Source: an uncultured Collinsella sp. (GTDB taxonomy: Bacteria; Actinomycetota; Coriobacteriia; Coriobacteriales; Coriobacteriaceae). Taken from it: a stretch of DNA of 23,019 bases. Made by a program: the position numbers and the translations under genes. The number at the start of each line of letters is the position of its first letter. Within the stretch, counting starts at the first letter, position 1. The DNA lies in contig URYW01000021.1 of NCBI GenBank assembly GCA_900552145.1, positions 1 to 23,019 of the forward strand, read 5' to 3'. Below, piece after piece: positions 1-7,361 of the stretch. A model generated the notes under the pieces. That model made no database searches, was not told the DNA's origin, and saw nothing but the letters and a program-made list of their open reading frames with translations.

Positions 1-396
1 CGGACCGTGATTGTTCGCTTCGTTGATCTCTTGGCGTTATGGTGGTCTTATTCTAGTACACCTTTTCTCTGTGTAGTCTCGAATGATAAAAGGTTTGCAT
101 ATTTTAGGGATGGCTGCTGTGCTGCGTCATTGGAAGAATGCATGCTTATGCGGCCTCCTCGATGTCCACCAAAAGATTGCGCTCGGGGTATGCTGCTAGG
201 TCCCGTGCGTTGGCAGTATTATGCCGCGGCTGTTGCAAAGAATCGCTAAAGAAAAGCTTAATGAGGTTTGACGTTGCGATGAAACCGCAGGTCAAAGCTA
301 TCGAGTAACACTCTTGAAAGGTTTTGGACTTAAGGGCTTTCTAAGGTTTGTGACGTGGATGTGGCGCGGACGTGCGGAGCGTGTGAATGCTCGCTG
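1..396. other. Left-edge region, no supportable gene
   Basis: I see no convincing gene here. A plus-strand frame (7-249) has no recognisable domain and an unusual Cys-rich composition. A minus-strand open frame (about 340 down to a stop at 146) ends in a protein-like tail (YPERNLLVDIEEAA) but has no start codon with a ribosome binding site, so it could be the remnant of a gene. Positions 284-301 carry an 18-base match (AAACCGCAGGTCAAAGCT) to the long repeat found at 4571-4845 and 18450-18722. Confidence 0.4.
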
Positions 397-1386
397 TTAG
401 CGCTGCGGCGCTGCGGCGCGCACCTGCTCGATGACCTTATCCATCGTGGCGTCGATGCGGTCTTTTTTGAGCTCGCATTCCCAGATGGTTATAGGCGTCC
501 AGCCCATTTGAGTGAGTGCTGCCACGGCGGTGCGGTCGCGCTCGACGTTGCGGCGAAACTTTGCCTCCCAAAATTCAACATTGCGCTTGGGCTGGCTAGG
601 GCTGCACTTGGGGCAGCGGTGCCAAAAGCAGCCGTTGACGAAGATGGCGATCTTGCGCCCAGGAAAGGCGATGTCGGGCTTACCGGGAACCTTCCATTCC
701 AAGCGATAACCCGTAAGGCCCGCTGCCCGCAGGCGCTGGCGAACGAGCAGCTCGGGTTTGGTGTTCGCACGCTTGTTGCCCTTCATGGACTTTTTGATGG
801 CGGCGCGACGGCGGACCAGTTCGCGCTCGTCAGCGGTGAGGTCCGAGGTATCGATGCCGGCGAGCAGACCTGGTTTGGGGCGCTTTTTGCTACGGCGCTT
901 AGGTGCGCGCTTGGGCTTGGTGGCGGGTTTGTCGGCTGTGTTGGGCGCGGCGTCATCGGCGGCGCCGTTGGCCTCGAGCCGGTCTTCCTTCAACTCAATC
1001 AGAGCATCAATGAGCCCCTTGTCGGCGGGCATCCACTCAACCGTGGCAAGCGAGGTGCGCGGAATCCAGCGGATATCGAGCTGACGGTCGTGCTTCTGGG
1101 GTTCATCGGATTCATCGGCGAGCGAGCAGTAGTAGCACTCCATCGAGAGATGAAAATCGGGGTAGTCATACTCAACGGTATAGAAATCGCGCAGGTTGGT
1201 GACTTTGACCTGCAGCTCTTCCATGAGCTCGCGGCGTACGGCGTCCTCGGGCGTCTCGCCGCGCATGAGCTTGCCACCGGGGAACTCCCAAAGTCCCTGC
1301 ATGTCGCCGTAGCCGCGCTGCACGGCAAGCAGCTCGTCAGATCCTTCCTTGCGAATGATCCCAGCGGCAACATGAACAGTCTTCAA
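397..1386 (-). CDS. vsr: Nudix (NudG/MutT-like) hydrolase fused to Vsr-type mismatch endonuclease
   Basis: The 329-residue protein has two domains. Residues 1-135 are a Nudix hydrolase. The Nudix box runs from G38 through E44 to R52-E53-L-M-E56-E57, with Gln59 where the consensus has Gly. The GLWEFPGGK lead-in is typical of MutT/NudG enzymes, which destroy damaged or modified dNTPs. Residues 150-172 are a Lys/Arg/Pro-rich linker. Residues about 200-315 match very short patch repair endonucleases: NTKPELLVRQRLR, PGKPDIAF (catalytic-type D238), FVNGCFWHRCPKC and IWECEL. Vsr nicks beside T:G mismatches left by deamination of 5-methylcytosine. The start is inferred as TTG at 1386, preceded at 6 bases by AGAGGA; no in-frame ATG suits the Nudix domain. 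The long open frame upstream to 1953 is antisense to the ABC gene and was excluded. Domain calls are firm; the start is moderately sure. Confidence 0.88.
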   Translation of the reverse strand: MKTVHVAAGIIRKEGSDELLAVQRGYGDMQGLWEFPGGKLMRGETPEDAVRRELMEELQVKVTNLRDFYTVEYDYPDFHLSMECYYCSLADESDEPQKHDRQLDIRWIPRTSLATVEWMPADKGLIDALIELKEDRLEANGAADDAAPNTADKPATKPKRAPKRRSKKRPKPGLLAGIDTSDLTADERELVRRRAAIKKSMKGNKRANTKPELLVRQRLRAAGLTGYRLEWKVPGKPDIAFPGRKIAIFVNGCFWHRCPKCSPSQPKRNVEFWEAKFRRNVERDRTAVAALTQMGWTPITIWECELKKDRIDATMDKVIEQVRAAAPQR

Positions 1387-1418
1387 CAGGAGTCCTCTCT
1401 CAACATCAACACGCGGCA

Positions 1419-1430
1419 GGGTAGCTACCC
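1419..1430. promoter_or_regulatory. Perfect 12-bp palindrome in divergent promoter region
   Basis: GGGTAGCTACCC is a perfect palindrome 33 bases upstream of the TTG start of the Nudix-Vsr gene, inside the 148-bp spacer shared with the divergent ABC operon. It could be an operator for a dimeric repressor. No matching regulator lies in the window, so the role is inference. Confidence 0.3.
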
Positions 1431-1534
1431 GTACCTTACACAACGGTAAGGCAAGCGTAAGCCATATCGATGGTAGCCGACTCGTCTTCTTGCGACTATA
1501 GATGCCGTAGACTAATTGCAAGAAAGGACTCGGT

Positions 1535-2320
1535 ATGCAAACCACGCACATGGCGACCCCGGTACTGGAGGTCGCGCATCTCGAAAAGGTATACGGAGCG
1601 CTGGGCAACGTGACCCGCGCGCTCAACGACGTCAGCTTTACCGTCAACCGCGGTGAATTTGTTGGCATCATGGGCGCTTCGGGCTCGGGCAAGTCGACGT
1701 TGCTCAACTGCGTGTCGACCATCGATAGCGCCACAAGTGGCACGATCCGCATCAACGGGCAGGACGTGACACGCATGAAGCAGGCTAAGCTTTCGCAGTT
1801 CCGCCGCGAGGAGCTCGGCTTTATCTTCCAGGACTCCAACCTGCTCGATACGCTCACGGCACGCGAGAACATCGCCCTGCCGCTCACCATCGCCCGCACA
1901 AACTCGGTAGAGATCTCAACCCGCGTGCAGGATGTGGCAGCGCGCCTCTCCATCAGTCAGGTGCTCGACAAGTATCCCTACCAGATGTCCGGCGGTCAGC
2001 AGCAGCGCGTTGCCGCGGCTCGCGCGCTCGTAACCGATCCCACCATGATCATGGCCGACGAGCCCACCGGCGCCCTCGATTCCAAGAGCGCCCGTCTGCT
2101 GCTCGAGAGCCTGGAGGCCCTCAATCGCCGCCTGCGCGCCACCGTGCTCATGGTCACGCATGACAGCTTTGCTGCCAGCTACACGAGCCGCGTGTTGTTT
2201 ATCCGCGACGGCAAGATCTTCACCGAGCTGCGCCGTGGCGACACCGACCGCCGAGAGTTCTTCGACCGCATTATGGAGGTCGTTGCCATGATGGGCGGTG
2301 AGGGCTCCGATGCTCTGTAA
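1535..2320 (+). CDS. ABC transporter ATP-binding protein (MacB/BceA class)
   Basis: The 261-residue nucleotide-binding subunit should sit on the inner membrane face and power the permease encoded next. Walker A is GASGSGKST (residues 47-55), the Q-loop is FIFQD (about 97-100), the signature is MSGGQQQR (151-158), Walker B is MIMADEP (171-177) and the H-loop is THD (H209). Length and motifs fit the LolD/MacB/BceA group, which pairs with FtsX-like permeases. The ATG at 1535 follows AAAGGA by 6 bases; an in-frame ATG 15 bases later is less well placed. The gene overlaps the permease by 11 bases, so the two are very likely translationally coupled. BceA-type systems usually export or detoxify peptide antibiotics, but no BceRS-like two-component system is visible nearby, so the substrate is unknown. 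Confidence 0.93.
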   Translation: MQTTHMATPVLEVAHLEKVYGALGNVTRALNDVSFTVNRGEFVGIMGASGSGKSTLLNCVSTIDSATSGTIRINGQDVTRMKQAKLSQFRREELGFIFQDSNLLDTLTARENIALPLTIARTNSVEISTRVQDVAARLSISQVLDKYPYQMSGGQQQRVAAARALVTDPTMIMADEPTGALDSKSARLLLESLEALNRRLRATVLMVTHDSFAASYTSRVLFIRDGKIFTELRRGDTDRREFFDRIMEVVAMMGGEGSDAL

Positions 2321-4532
2321 ACTCGCTTGGGGTAACGTCCGCCGCGCCGGCCGCGACTACCTCGTCTACCTTTTGACGCTCACCCTGGGCGTCACGGTCT
2401 TCTATGCCTTTAACACCATCTCGATGCAGGTCGACATCGCCGGAATCGATGAAGAGGGCTTGGCGCAGGTTATGGGCAGCATGCTCGGCGACCTGACGTA
2501 CTTTTTGGCCGGTGTCATGGCCTTTTTGATGGTGTATGCCAATAACTTCATCATGAAACGCCGCAAAAAGGAGTTTGGCCTGTACCAGGTGCTCGGCATG
2601 GGGCGCGGGCGCGTCGCCACGATCATGGCGCTCGAGACGGTGATTGTCTCGGTGGTGGCCTTTGTCGCCGGCATTGTGCTGGGTGTGGGACTCTCCCAGC
2701 TCATGACGTTCTTTACGGCCTCGCTTTTTAAGACACAGATTGCCAATTTCCACTTCTTTTTCTCGGTGCATGCGTTCAATCTGACCCTTGCCTGCATGCT
2801 CGTAATGTTTGTGCTCACGCTACTGCTGAACCTTCGCGCCGTGCGTCGTACCAAACTCATCGAGCTTATGGGTGCCGAGCGTCGCAACGAGAGCATCAAG
2901 ACGCGCAACCCCTGGATTGCGATTGCCATCTTTGCCGTGGGTGTGGTGCTTGTGGGCGTGGCCTATTACCGTCTGCTACGTGATGGGTTCCCGCTAACCG
3001 CGACGGACAGCAAACTGCAAGAGGCCATGAACCAGTTTGGTATTACGACCGCTATGGTTACCGTGGGCACCTTTGCCCTGTTCTGGGGACTCTCGGGCAT
3101 GCTCATCAAGCTGCTGCAGAGCCTGCGCGGCGTGTATTGGCGCGGCCTCAATATGTTTACCGTGCGCCAGCTTGCGGCCAAGGTCAACACGGTGTGCTTT
3201 TCGATGGGCGTCATCGCGATGCTCCTGTTTTTGGCCATCACCTCGGTGACGTGCGGTATGTCGATTGCCAATGTGATGAACGAAAACCTGGAGCGCTATA
3301 ACCCTGTTGACGTGTCACAGAGGTATGTCTATTACACGCCCGATACGCTCGACTACTACAAAGAGTACATCAATCCGTCTGAAGCCGATCGCATGGTGCT
3401 GGCCGATAGTACGGTCGATTTGTACTCCGCATGGCACGGCGATCCATGGTACGGCGATCGTAAGGGCAAGTCGGCGGACAACAACGACGAGACCGGCAAG
3501 AAGGTCAATATTGCCGATGTTGCCGGTGAGCATGTGCAGATCGATTCGTATCTGAGTTACCCGCTTGGCGGTTCGGATCCTTCGGTGACTCCAAGTGAAA
3601 TGTGCAAGGCCATGGGCGAAAAGCTTCCCAAGGCGTTCGGGGGTAGCAATGCCGATACGATGGGTCTGTTTGTGACGCCGGCGAGCCAGTACAACAAACT
3701 GCGTCAGATGATGGGCGAGGAGCCGGTGCACATCGGTCACGACCAGTATCTGCTCACGTGTGATATGGGCGGCGAGCTGGTCGACCTGTACACCAAGTAT
3801 ATGGCTGGCGGCCATGCCCTTACCTTGGGCGGGCATACGCTCAAGCCCGCAACCGATAAGTCGGACGAAGATACGGCGGCCATCGCCAACTCGGCGATGG
3901 GCAGTAATCCCGGTACCGTCGTCGTTGCCGACGAGCTGCTGTCCCAACTTAATCTGCAGCCGTATTCCAGTAGCCTGCTCGTTAACTACAAACAGGGGAT
4001 GGATACGACCGAGGCAGACGAGAGCATTAAATACACTGTGCTCGACAATCTGCTCGTTGACGGCAAGGAGCCGGGGTCGTGGGGAACCTTCATCACACGC
4101 TCCGAGATGTACACGCAAGCAGCGCAAATGAACGGTCTTATTAGCTACCTGGCCATCTACATCGGCTTTGTATTGGTTGTTGCATGCGCGGCGATTCTGT
4201 CGATTCAGCAACTCTCCAACGTGGCCGACGGCAGCCGCAGCTATCGTGTGCTGGCACAGATCGGCTGCGACGACCGCCAAATTCGCCATTCGGTGATGGC
4301 GCAGCAAGCGGTATTCTTCCTGTTCCCGCTGGCAGTGGGCCTGGCGCACTCCTTTGTGGCACTTAAGGTGATTATCGAGCTGGTGAGCATTTTCGGAAAT
4401 ATGAGCATCGGCGGCACCGTGGGCCTCACCTGTGCAATCTTCCTGGCAGCCTATGGTGGCTACTTCTTGGTGACCTACCTTATGAGTACCGGAATGGTGC
4501 GAGCTGCCATAGCCACCCGTTACAGCGAGTAA
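2310..4532 (+). CDS. FtsX-like ABC permease, BceB-type topology
   Basis: The 740-residue membrane permease is the partner of the preceding ATPase. I can pick out ten hydrophobic segments: seven in the N-terminal 320 residues (for example YLVYLLTLTLGVTVF, MALETVIVSVVAFVAG and MGVIAMLLFLAITSV), a large hydrophilic domain of about 290 residues, then three C-terminal segments (LAIYIGFVLVVACAAIL, AVFFLFPLAVGLA, GLTCAIFLAAYGGYF). This 7 + loop + 3 arrangement is typical of BceB permeases of bacitracin/lantibiotic resistance modules, where the loop binds the peptide; here the loop is somewhat large. I chose ATG 2310, 5 bases after GAGGG, over GTG 2298. It overlaps the ATPase stop. A terminator follows at 4571. 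Function as a peptide or lipid exporter is inferred from family. Confidence 0.9.
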   Translation: MLCKLAWGNVRRAGRDYLVYLLTLTLGVTVFYAFNTISMQVDIAGIDEEGLAQVMGSMLGDLTYFLAGVMAFLMVYANNFIMKRRKKEFGLYQVLGMGRGRVATIMALETVIVSVVAFVAGIVLGVGLSQLMTFFTASLFKTQIANFHFFFSVHAFNLTLACMLVMFVLTLLLNLRAVRRTKLIELMGAERRNESIKTRNPWIAIAIFAVGVVLVGVAYYRLLRDGFPLTATDSKLQEAMNQFGITTAMVTVGTFALFWGLSGMLIKLLQSLRGVYWRGLNMFTVRQLAAKVNTVCFSMGVIAMLLFLAITSVTCGMSIANVMNENLERYNPVDVSQRYVYYTPDTLDYYKEYINPSEADRMVLADSTVDLYSAWHGDPWYGDRKGKSADNNDETGKKVNIADVAGEHVQIDSYLSYPLGGSDPSVTPSEMCKAMGEKLPKAFGGSNADTMGLFVTPASQYNKLRQMMGEEPVHIGHDQYLLTCDMGGELVDLYTKYMAGGHALTLGGHTLKPATDKSDEDTAAIANSAMGSNPGTVVVADELLSQLNLQPYSSSLLVNYKQGMDTTEADESIKYTVLDNLLVDGKEPGSWGTFITRSEMYTQAAQMNGLISYLAIYIGFVLVVACAAILSIQQLSNVADGSRSYRVLAQIGCDDRQIRHSVMAQQAVFFLFPLAVGLAHSFVALKVIIELVSIFGNMSIGGTVGLTCAIFLAAYGGYFLVTYLMSTGMVRAAIATRYSE

Positions 4533-4570
4533 CAAGCGGGCAAAATCGTCGCAAAATCAGAGGCGTATGA

Positions 4571-4610
4571 CCGCCGCGAAGGGACCAGGGGCCCTTTCGC
4601 GGTGGTTTTT
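4571..4610 (+). terminator. Intrinsic terminator after ABC permease
   Basis: The arm CCGCCGCGAAGGG (4571-4583) pairs with CCCTTTCGCGGTGG (4592-4605), with one bulge and one G-T pair, followed by five T. It ends the ABC operon 38 bases past its stop. A related but weaker hairpin opens repeat copy B at 18451. Confidence 0.8.
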
Positions 4611-4845
4611 GCCAACCTGGTGCGTCTCAGATACAAGTGAGTAGACTTTTTTGAATCTGCCGAGCACATCGCGACAAATGATCGATAAAACCGCAGGTCA
4701 AAGCTGTGGTGTTTTGGGGCGTGCTTGGCCTCCTGCAAAAAGCCTACTCACTTGGTTTTTCTGCTAGAAGACCGTCACGAGGGAAGGCGGCTCCCTCGCG
4801 GCGGCTGGCGTTTGCCCAGATAAAACCTGCCAAAATAAACCTGTC
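4571..4845 (+). repeat. Long structured intergenic repeat, copy A (121-nt core)
   Basis: This segment is matched by 18450-18722 with only scattered substitutions over about 270 bases. Its core runs from CAAGTGAGTAGAC (4634-4646) to GCCTACTCACTTG (4742-4754). These inverted ends share a perfect 10-bp block plus further partial pairing, and both copies measure exactly 121 bases end to end. A T-run (GGTTTTTC) follows the right arm immediately. A second hairpin follows, with arms 4772-4784 and 4792-4804 and loop AGGCGGC. The plus strand of the core contains CCTCCT, which is anti-Shine-Dalgarno-like. A transcript could be a structured small RNA; a mobile palindromic element is the alternative. I see no credible coding potential. 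Confidence 0.7.
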
Positions 4846-4860
4846 CCTTTTTGGCAGGTT
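4824..4860 (-). terminator. Terminator of membrane LuxR gene
   Basis: AACCTGCCAAAA (4824-4835) and TTTTGGCAGGTT (4849-4860) form a perfect 12-bp stem. Read on the minus strand, it is followed by TTTTAT. It overlaps the stop codon of the LuxR gene, whose last bases form part of the stem. Confidence 0.7.
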
Positions 4861-5824
4861 AGCGTTTCCAAAAATGCAGGATCACCGTCGTGCGATTTTG
4901 CTGCTCGGTTTTGACCAGGATGTTGTGGATGTGGGTCTTGACGGTGCCCACAGCAAGGAAGAGCTCGTCAGCGATCTCTTGGTTCGACTTGCCCAGTACG
5001 ACCAGACGCATAACCTCGGTCTCGCGGTTGGAGAGCTTGTAGGCGTTGCGATAGAAGGGCATCTGCTCTTCGATGTGTCGATCAAGATCGCTGACGTTCT
5101 TTTCCTCGGGCGCCTCCTGCATGCGGATTGAAAGCACGTGGTAGGAGTAGATAATCAACAGAATCGCAAAGTAGCACGCAAAGAAGTTCTCGCTAAAGTT
5201 GCGCTCGGACAGATATAGCTGCAGCCAAGAGGGTGCCAGACTCATGGGGATGACCAGGATGTTGTAGAAATCCTCGGCAACGATGCAACCGACCAGAATA
5301 GCGCCGATAATCAGGTGCTTTCGCTGGTTGTTGACGCGTGCCTTCAGCTCAACCTTTGTACTCTTATGAGCCGTCCATAAGATATACAGTCCCACAAAGA
5401 CAAGGAATGCCTGGCGTATCGTGTAGTAGATCCACTGACGCATGGGGCCGGAGGGGACTGCGACGATAGCCAGCGACTCGCACAGCAAAAACGTTAAGAC
5501 GGGGATAGCGAACTGCTTTTTAGAATGCTTATCGAGCAAGTCCATGGCAATCAGCCAAATAAAAGCCTGTGAAGCGGTCGCCACAAGGGTCCGCAACACA
5601 GGCATGGTAATTGAGTAATAGTCGCTGGCCGGAAAACTCTCGTTTTGCAACGTGTATTCAAAAAAGAAGATCTCAGTCATTTCGATGGCGTAGCAAATAA
5701 AAACGCCACTGCCATAGATAAAGAAGCGTCGACGGGACGAGGCATAGGCGGCAAACGAAAGCACTGCCGTCACAATACAGATTACGAGTATCGCTTGGGT
5801 ATAGAAGAACATGAGTGTGTCCAT
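4859..5824 (-). CDS. Membrane-embedded LuxR-family transcriptional regulator
   Basis: The 321-residue protein has an N-terminal block of roughly seven hydrophobic segments (residues about 5-235) and a C-terminal LuxR helix-turn-helix (264-321: LSNRETEVMRLVVLGKSNQE, then GTVKTHIHNI). It has no receiver or PAS domain, so the membrane part is presumably the sensor. It is a paralog of the protein at 12639-13631: both have EDxYxIL (184-190 here) and ERN(F/I)SEN (207-213 here) in the membrane half and end in FW. The ATG at 5824 has AGGA 9 bases upstream, a wide spacing; M5 is an alternative. It is divergent from putrescine carbamoyltransferase across 330 bases, so control of the agmatine module is a reasonable inference. 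The ligand is unknown. Confidence 0.85.
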   Translation of the reverse strand: MDTLMFFYTQAILVICIVTAVLSFAAYASSRRRFFIYGSGVFICYAIEMTEIFFFEYTLQNESFPASDYYSITMPVLRTLVATASQAFIWLIAMDLLDKHSKKQFAIPVLTFLLCESLAIVAVPSGPMRQWIYYTIRQAFLVFVGLYILWTAHKSTKVELKARVNNQRKHLIIGAILVGCIVAEDFYNILVIPMSLAPSWLQLYLSERNFSENFFACYFAILLIIYSYHVLSIRMQEAPEEKNVSDLDRHIEEQMPFYRNAYKLSNRETEVMRLVVLGKSNQEIADELFLAVGTVKTHIHNILVKTEQQNRTTVILHFWKR

Positions 5825-6154
5825 CTGTCACCGTCCTGTCTCATTTTGATCCCTTATGGAGCCCGCTATATCCCCCGGGTATACATGCCTCCGCCGGTCG
5901 TTCCATTGCGGATTAAACGCCAAGATACAGCATAGCCGTATACCGTTCGCGGTTCCAGACGGTAAACCCCCTGTAAACTCTTGACCTGCGGGTTTATATT
6001 GGATTAGAGAGGGTGTAACTCCGTGAACGGTCTTTAATCCCGAATAAACTAGGTAAAAATTGCATACGGGTGAATGATGGTCTTGTCAACACGAGGCGTG
6101 ATGTTCGAGCGCCTCATAGTAATAGTCGGCAAGACCGGCGGAAAGGAAATCGAC
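5825..6154 (+). promoter_or_regulatory. Divergent regulatory region between LuxR gene and ptcA
   Basis: These 330 bases hold no gene. They contain GTATACCGTT (5938-5947), a ten-base motif also found upstream of the second agmatine deiminase (19676-19685), and a TTGACC (5981-5986) that could be a -35 box, though only a poor -10 follows (TTAGAG near 6004). The TTGACCTGCGG context resembles the reverse complement of a segment of the long intergenic repeats. Promoter positions are tentative. Confidence 0.4.
6079..6136 (+). promoter_or_regulatory. Nested hairpin in ptcA leader
   Basis: GGTCTTG (6079-6085) pairs with CAAGACC (6130-6136), enclosing GAGGCG (6093-6098) paired with CGCCTC (6110-6115). 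The structure ends just before the AAAGGA that serves the ATG at 6155. There is no T-run, so it is not a terminator. It may affect translation or mRNA stability. Confidence 0.4.
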
Positions 6155-7228
6155 ATGGCACTGCCTAAGGATTTCATCGACACCAACGACTTCACCAAAG
6201 AGCAGATCCTGGCTATCGAGGATCTTGGCCTGGCAATGAAGAAGGCCATCAAGGTTGACGGTTATTATCCGCACCTGCTCCGCAACAAGAGCCTTGGCAT
6301 GATCTTCCAGCAGGTCTCCACCCGCACTCGTCTTTCCTTCGAGACCGCTATGTGCGACCTCGGCGGCCACGCTCAGTTCTATGGCCCTGGCACCATCCAG
6401 CTCGGTGGCCACGAGTCCCTGGGCGACACCGCCCGCGTCATGGGCTCGCTGCTCGACATCATGATGGCTCGCGTTGACCGTCACAAGGACGTCGTCGGCC
6501 TCGCCGAGGGCTCTGCTGTGCCCGTCATCAACGGCATGTCCGAGTTCAACCATCCCACGCAGGAGATGGGCGACCTCATGACCATGCTCGAGAACCTCCC
6601 CGAGGGCAAGAAGATCGAGGACTGCACCCTAGCCTTCATCGGCGACGCCACCCAGGTCTGCGTCTCCCTCATGTTCATCGCTTCCAAGGTCGGCATGAAG
6701 TTTGTCCAGTTTGGACCTAAGGGCCACCAGATCCCCGACGGCGGTCTGCACGTTGGTACCGTCGAGGAGCGCGCCGAGTTCGGCAAGCAGATGATGGCCA
6801 TCGCCGAGGAGAACTGCAAGGTCTCCGGCGGCTCGGTTGTCATCTCCGACGACATCGAGTGCATCAAGGGCGCCGACTTCATCTACACCGACGTGTGGTA
6901 TGGCCTGTACGACGAGGAGGTCTCGGGCGAGAACTACATGGACGTGTTCTATCCCAAGTATCAGGTCACCATGGACATGATGAACTTCGCCGGCCCTAAC
7001 TCCAAGTTCATGCACTGCCTGCCGGCCACCCGCAACGAGGAAGTCGTCGACGAGGTCATGGACGATCCCGAGCGCTCCCTGTGCTGGGTCGAGGCCGAGA
7101 ACCGCAAGCACTCCATCCGTGCTCTCCTTGCCGCCCTGGGCAAGCGCACTCCGCTCAACGACGAGGACGTCGAGTACTCCGCCAAGGCTGAGCTCCACGC
7201 CGCTCTCGAGGCTCTCGAGCAGCTCTAA
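6155..7228 (+). CDS. ptcA: Putrescine carbamoyltransferase
   Basis: The 357-residue enzyme should convert N-carbamoylputrescine and phosphate to putrescine and carbamoyl phosphate, the second step of the agmatine deiminase pathway. Carbamoyl-phosphate motifs are STRTR (55-59), HPTQ (133-136) and HCLP (287-290). The ornithine-binding SMG motif of ornithine carbamoyltransferases is replaced by DVWYGLYDEE (246-255), and the HCLPATR and EAEN context matches putrescine carbamoyltransferases. The C-terminal extension past 330 also fits that group. The start is ATG 6155, 7 bases after AAAGGA; an in-frame ATG at 6074 would add 27 residues that are not family-like. It is followed at 133 bases by the antiporter. 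Codons are strongly C- and G-ending, suggesting high expression. Carbamate kinase, the usual next step, is absent from the window. Confidence 0.93.
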   Translation: MALPKDFIDTNDFTKEQILAIEDLGLAMKKAIKVDGYYPHLLRNKSLGMIFQQVSTRTRLSFETAMCDLGGHAQFYGPGTIQLGGHESLGDTARVMGSLLDIMMARVDRHKDVVGLAEGSAVPVINGMSEFNHPTQEMGDLMTMLENLPEGKKIEDCTLAFIGDATQVCVSLMFIASKVGMKFVQFGPKGHQIPDGGLHVGTVEERAEFGKQMMAIAEENCKVSGGSVVISDDIECIKGADFIYTDVWYGLYDEEVSGENYMDVFYPKYQVTMDMMNFAGPNSKFMHCLPATRNEEVVDEVMDDPERSLCWVEAENRKHSIRALLAALGKRTPLNDEDVEYSAKAELHAALEALEQL

Positions 7229-7290
7229 GCCTCAAGGCTTCTTAAAGCACGTTTGCGTGCGGCGGATGCTCGTCTCCTGCCGCCCGCCCA

Positions 7291-7330
7291 CCGAGGCCCA
7301 AGCAATTGCCTTAATACCTTAGGGCCTCGG
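7291..7330 (+). promoter_or_regulatory. Intercistronic hairpin between ptcA and antiporter
   Basis: CCGAGGCCC (7291-7299) and GGGCCTCGG (7322-7330) form a perfect 9-bp stem with a 22-base loop. No T-run follows, and the Shine-Dalgarno AAGGAG of the antiporter begins about 20 bases later. It is more likely an mRNA-stability or processing structure than a terminator. Confidence 0.4.
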
Positions 7331-7361
7331 ATCTGTCCAAGACTGAGCGAAGGAGCTCATC

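Noticed and set aside
355..1449. Long plus-strand open frame across the Nudix-Vsr gene
   Set aside because: It is antisense to clearly recognisable Nudix and Vsr domains and has no family-like sequence; it is an artefact of GC-rich codon use.
1387..1953. N-terminal extension of the Nudix-Vsr frame to 1953
   Set aside because: It would read antisense into the ABC ATPase gene and carries no domain; a ribosome binding site supports TTG 1386.
4630..4760. Possible short peptide on the minus strand of the repeat core (ALTCGFI... in both copies)
   Set aside because: No start codon at a usable distance from the AGGAGG, and substitutions between copies change residues rather than silent positions, so structure fits better than coding.
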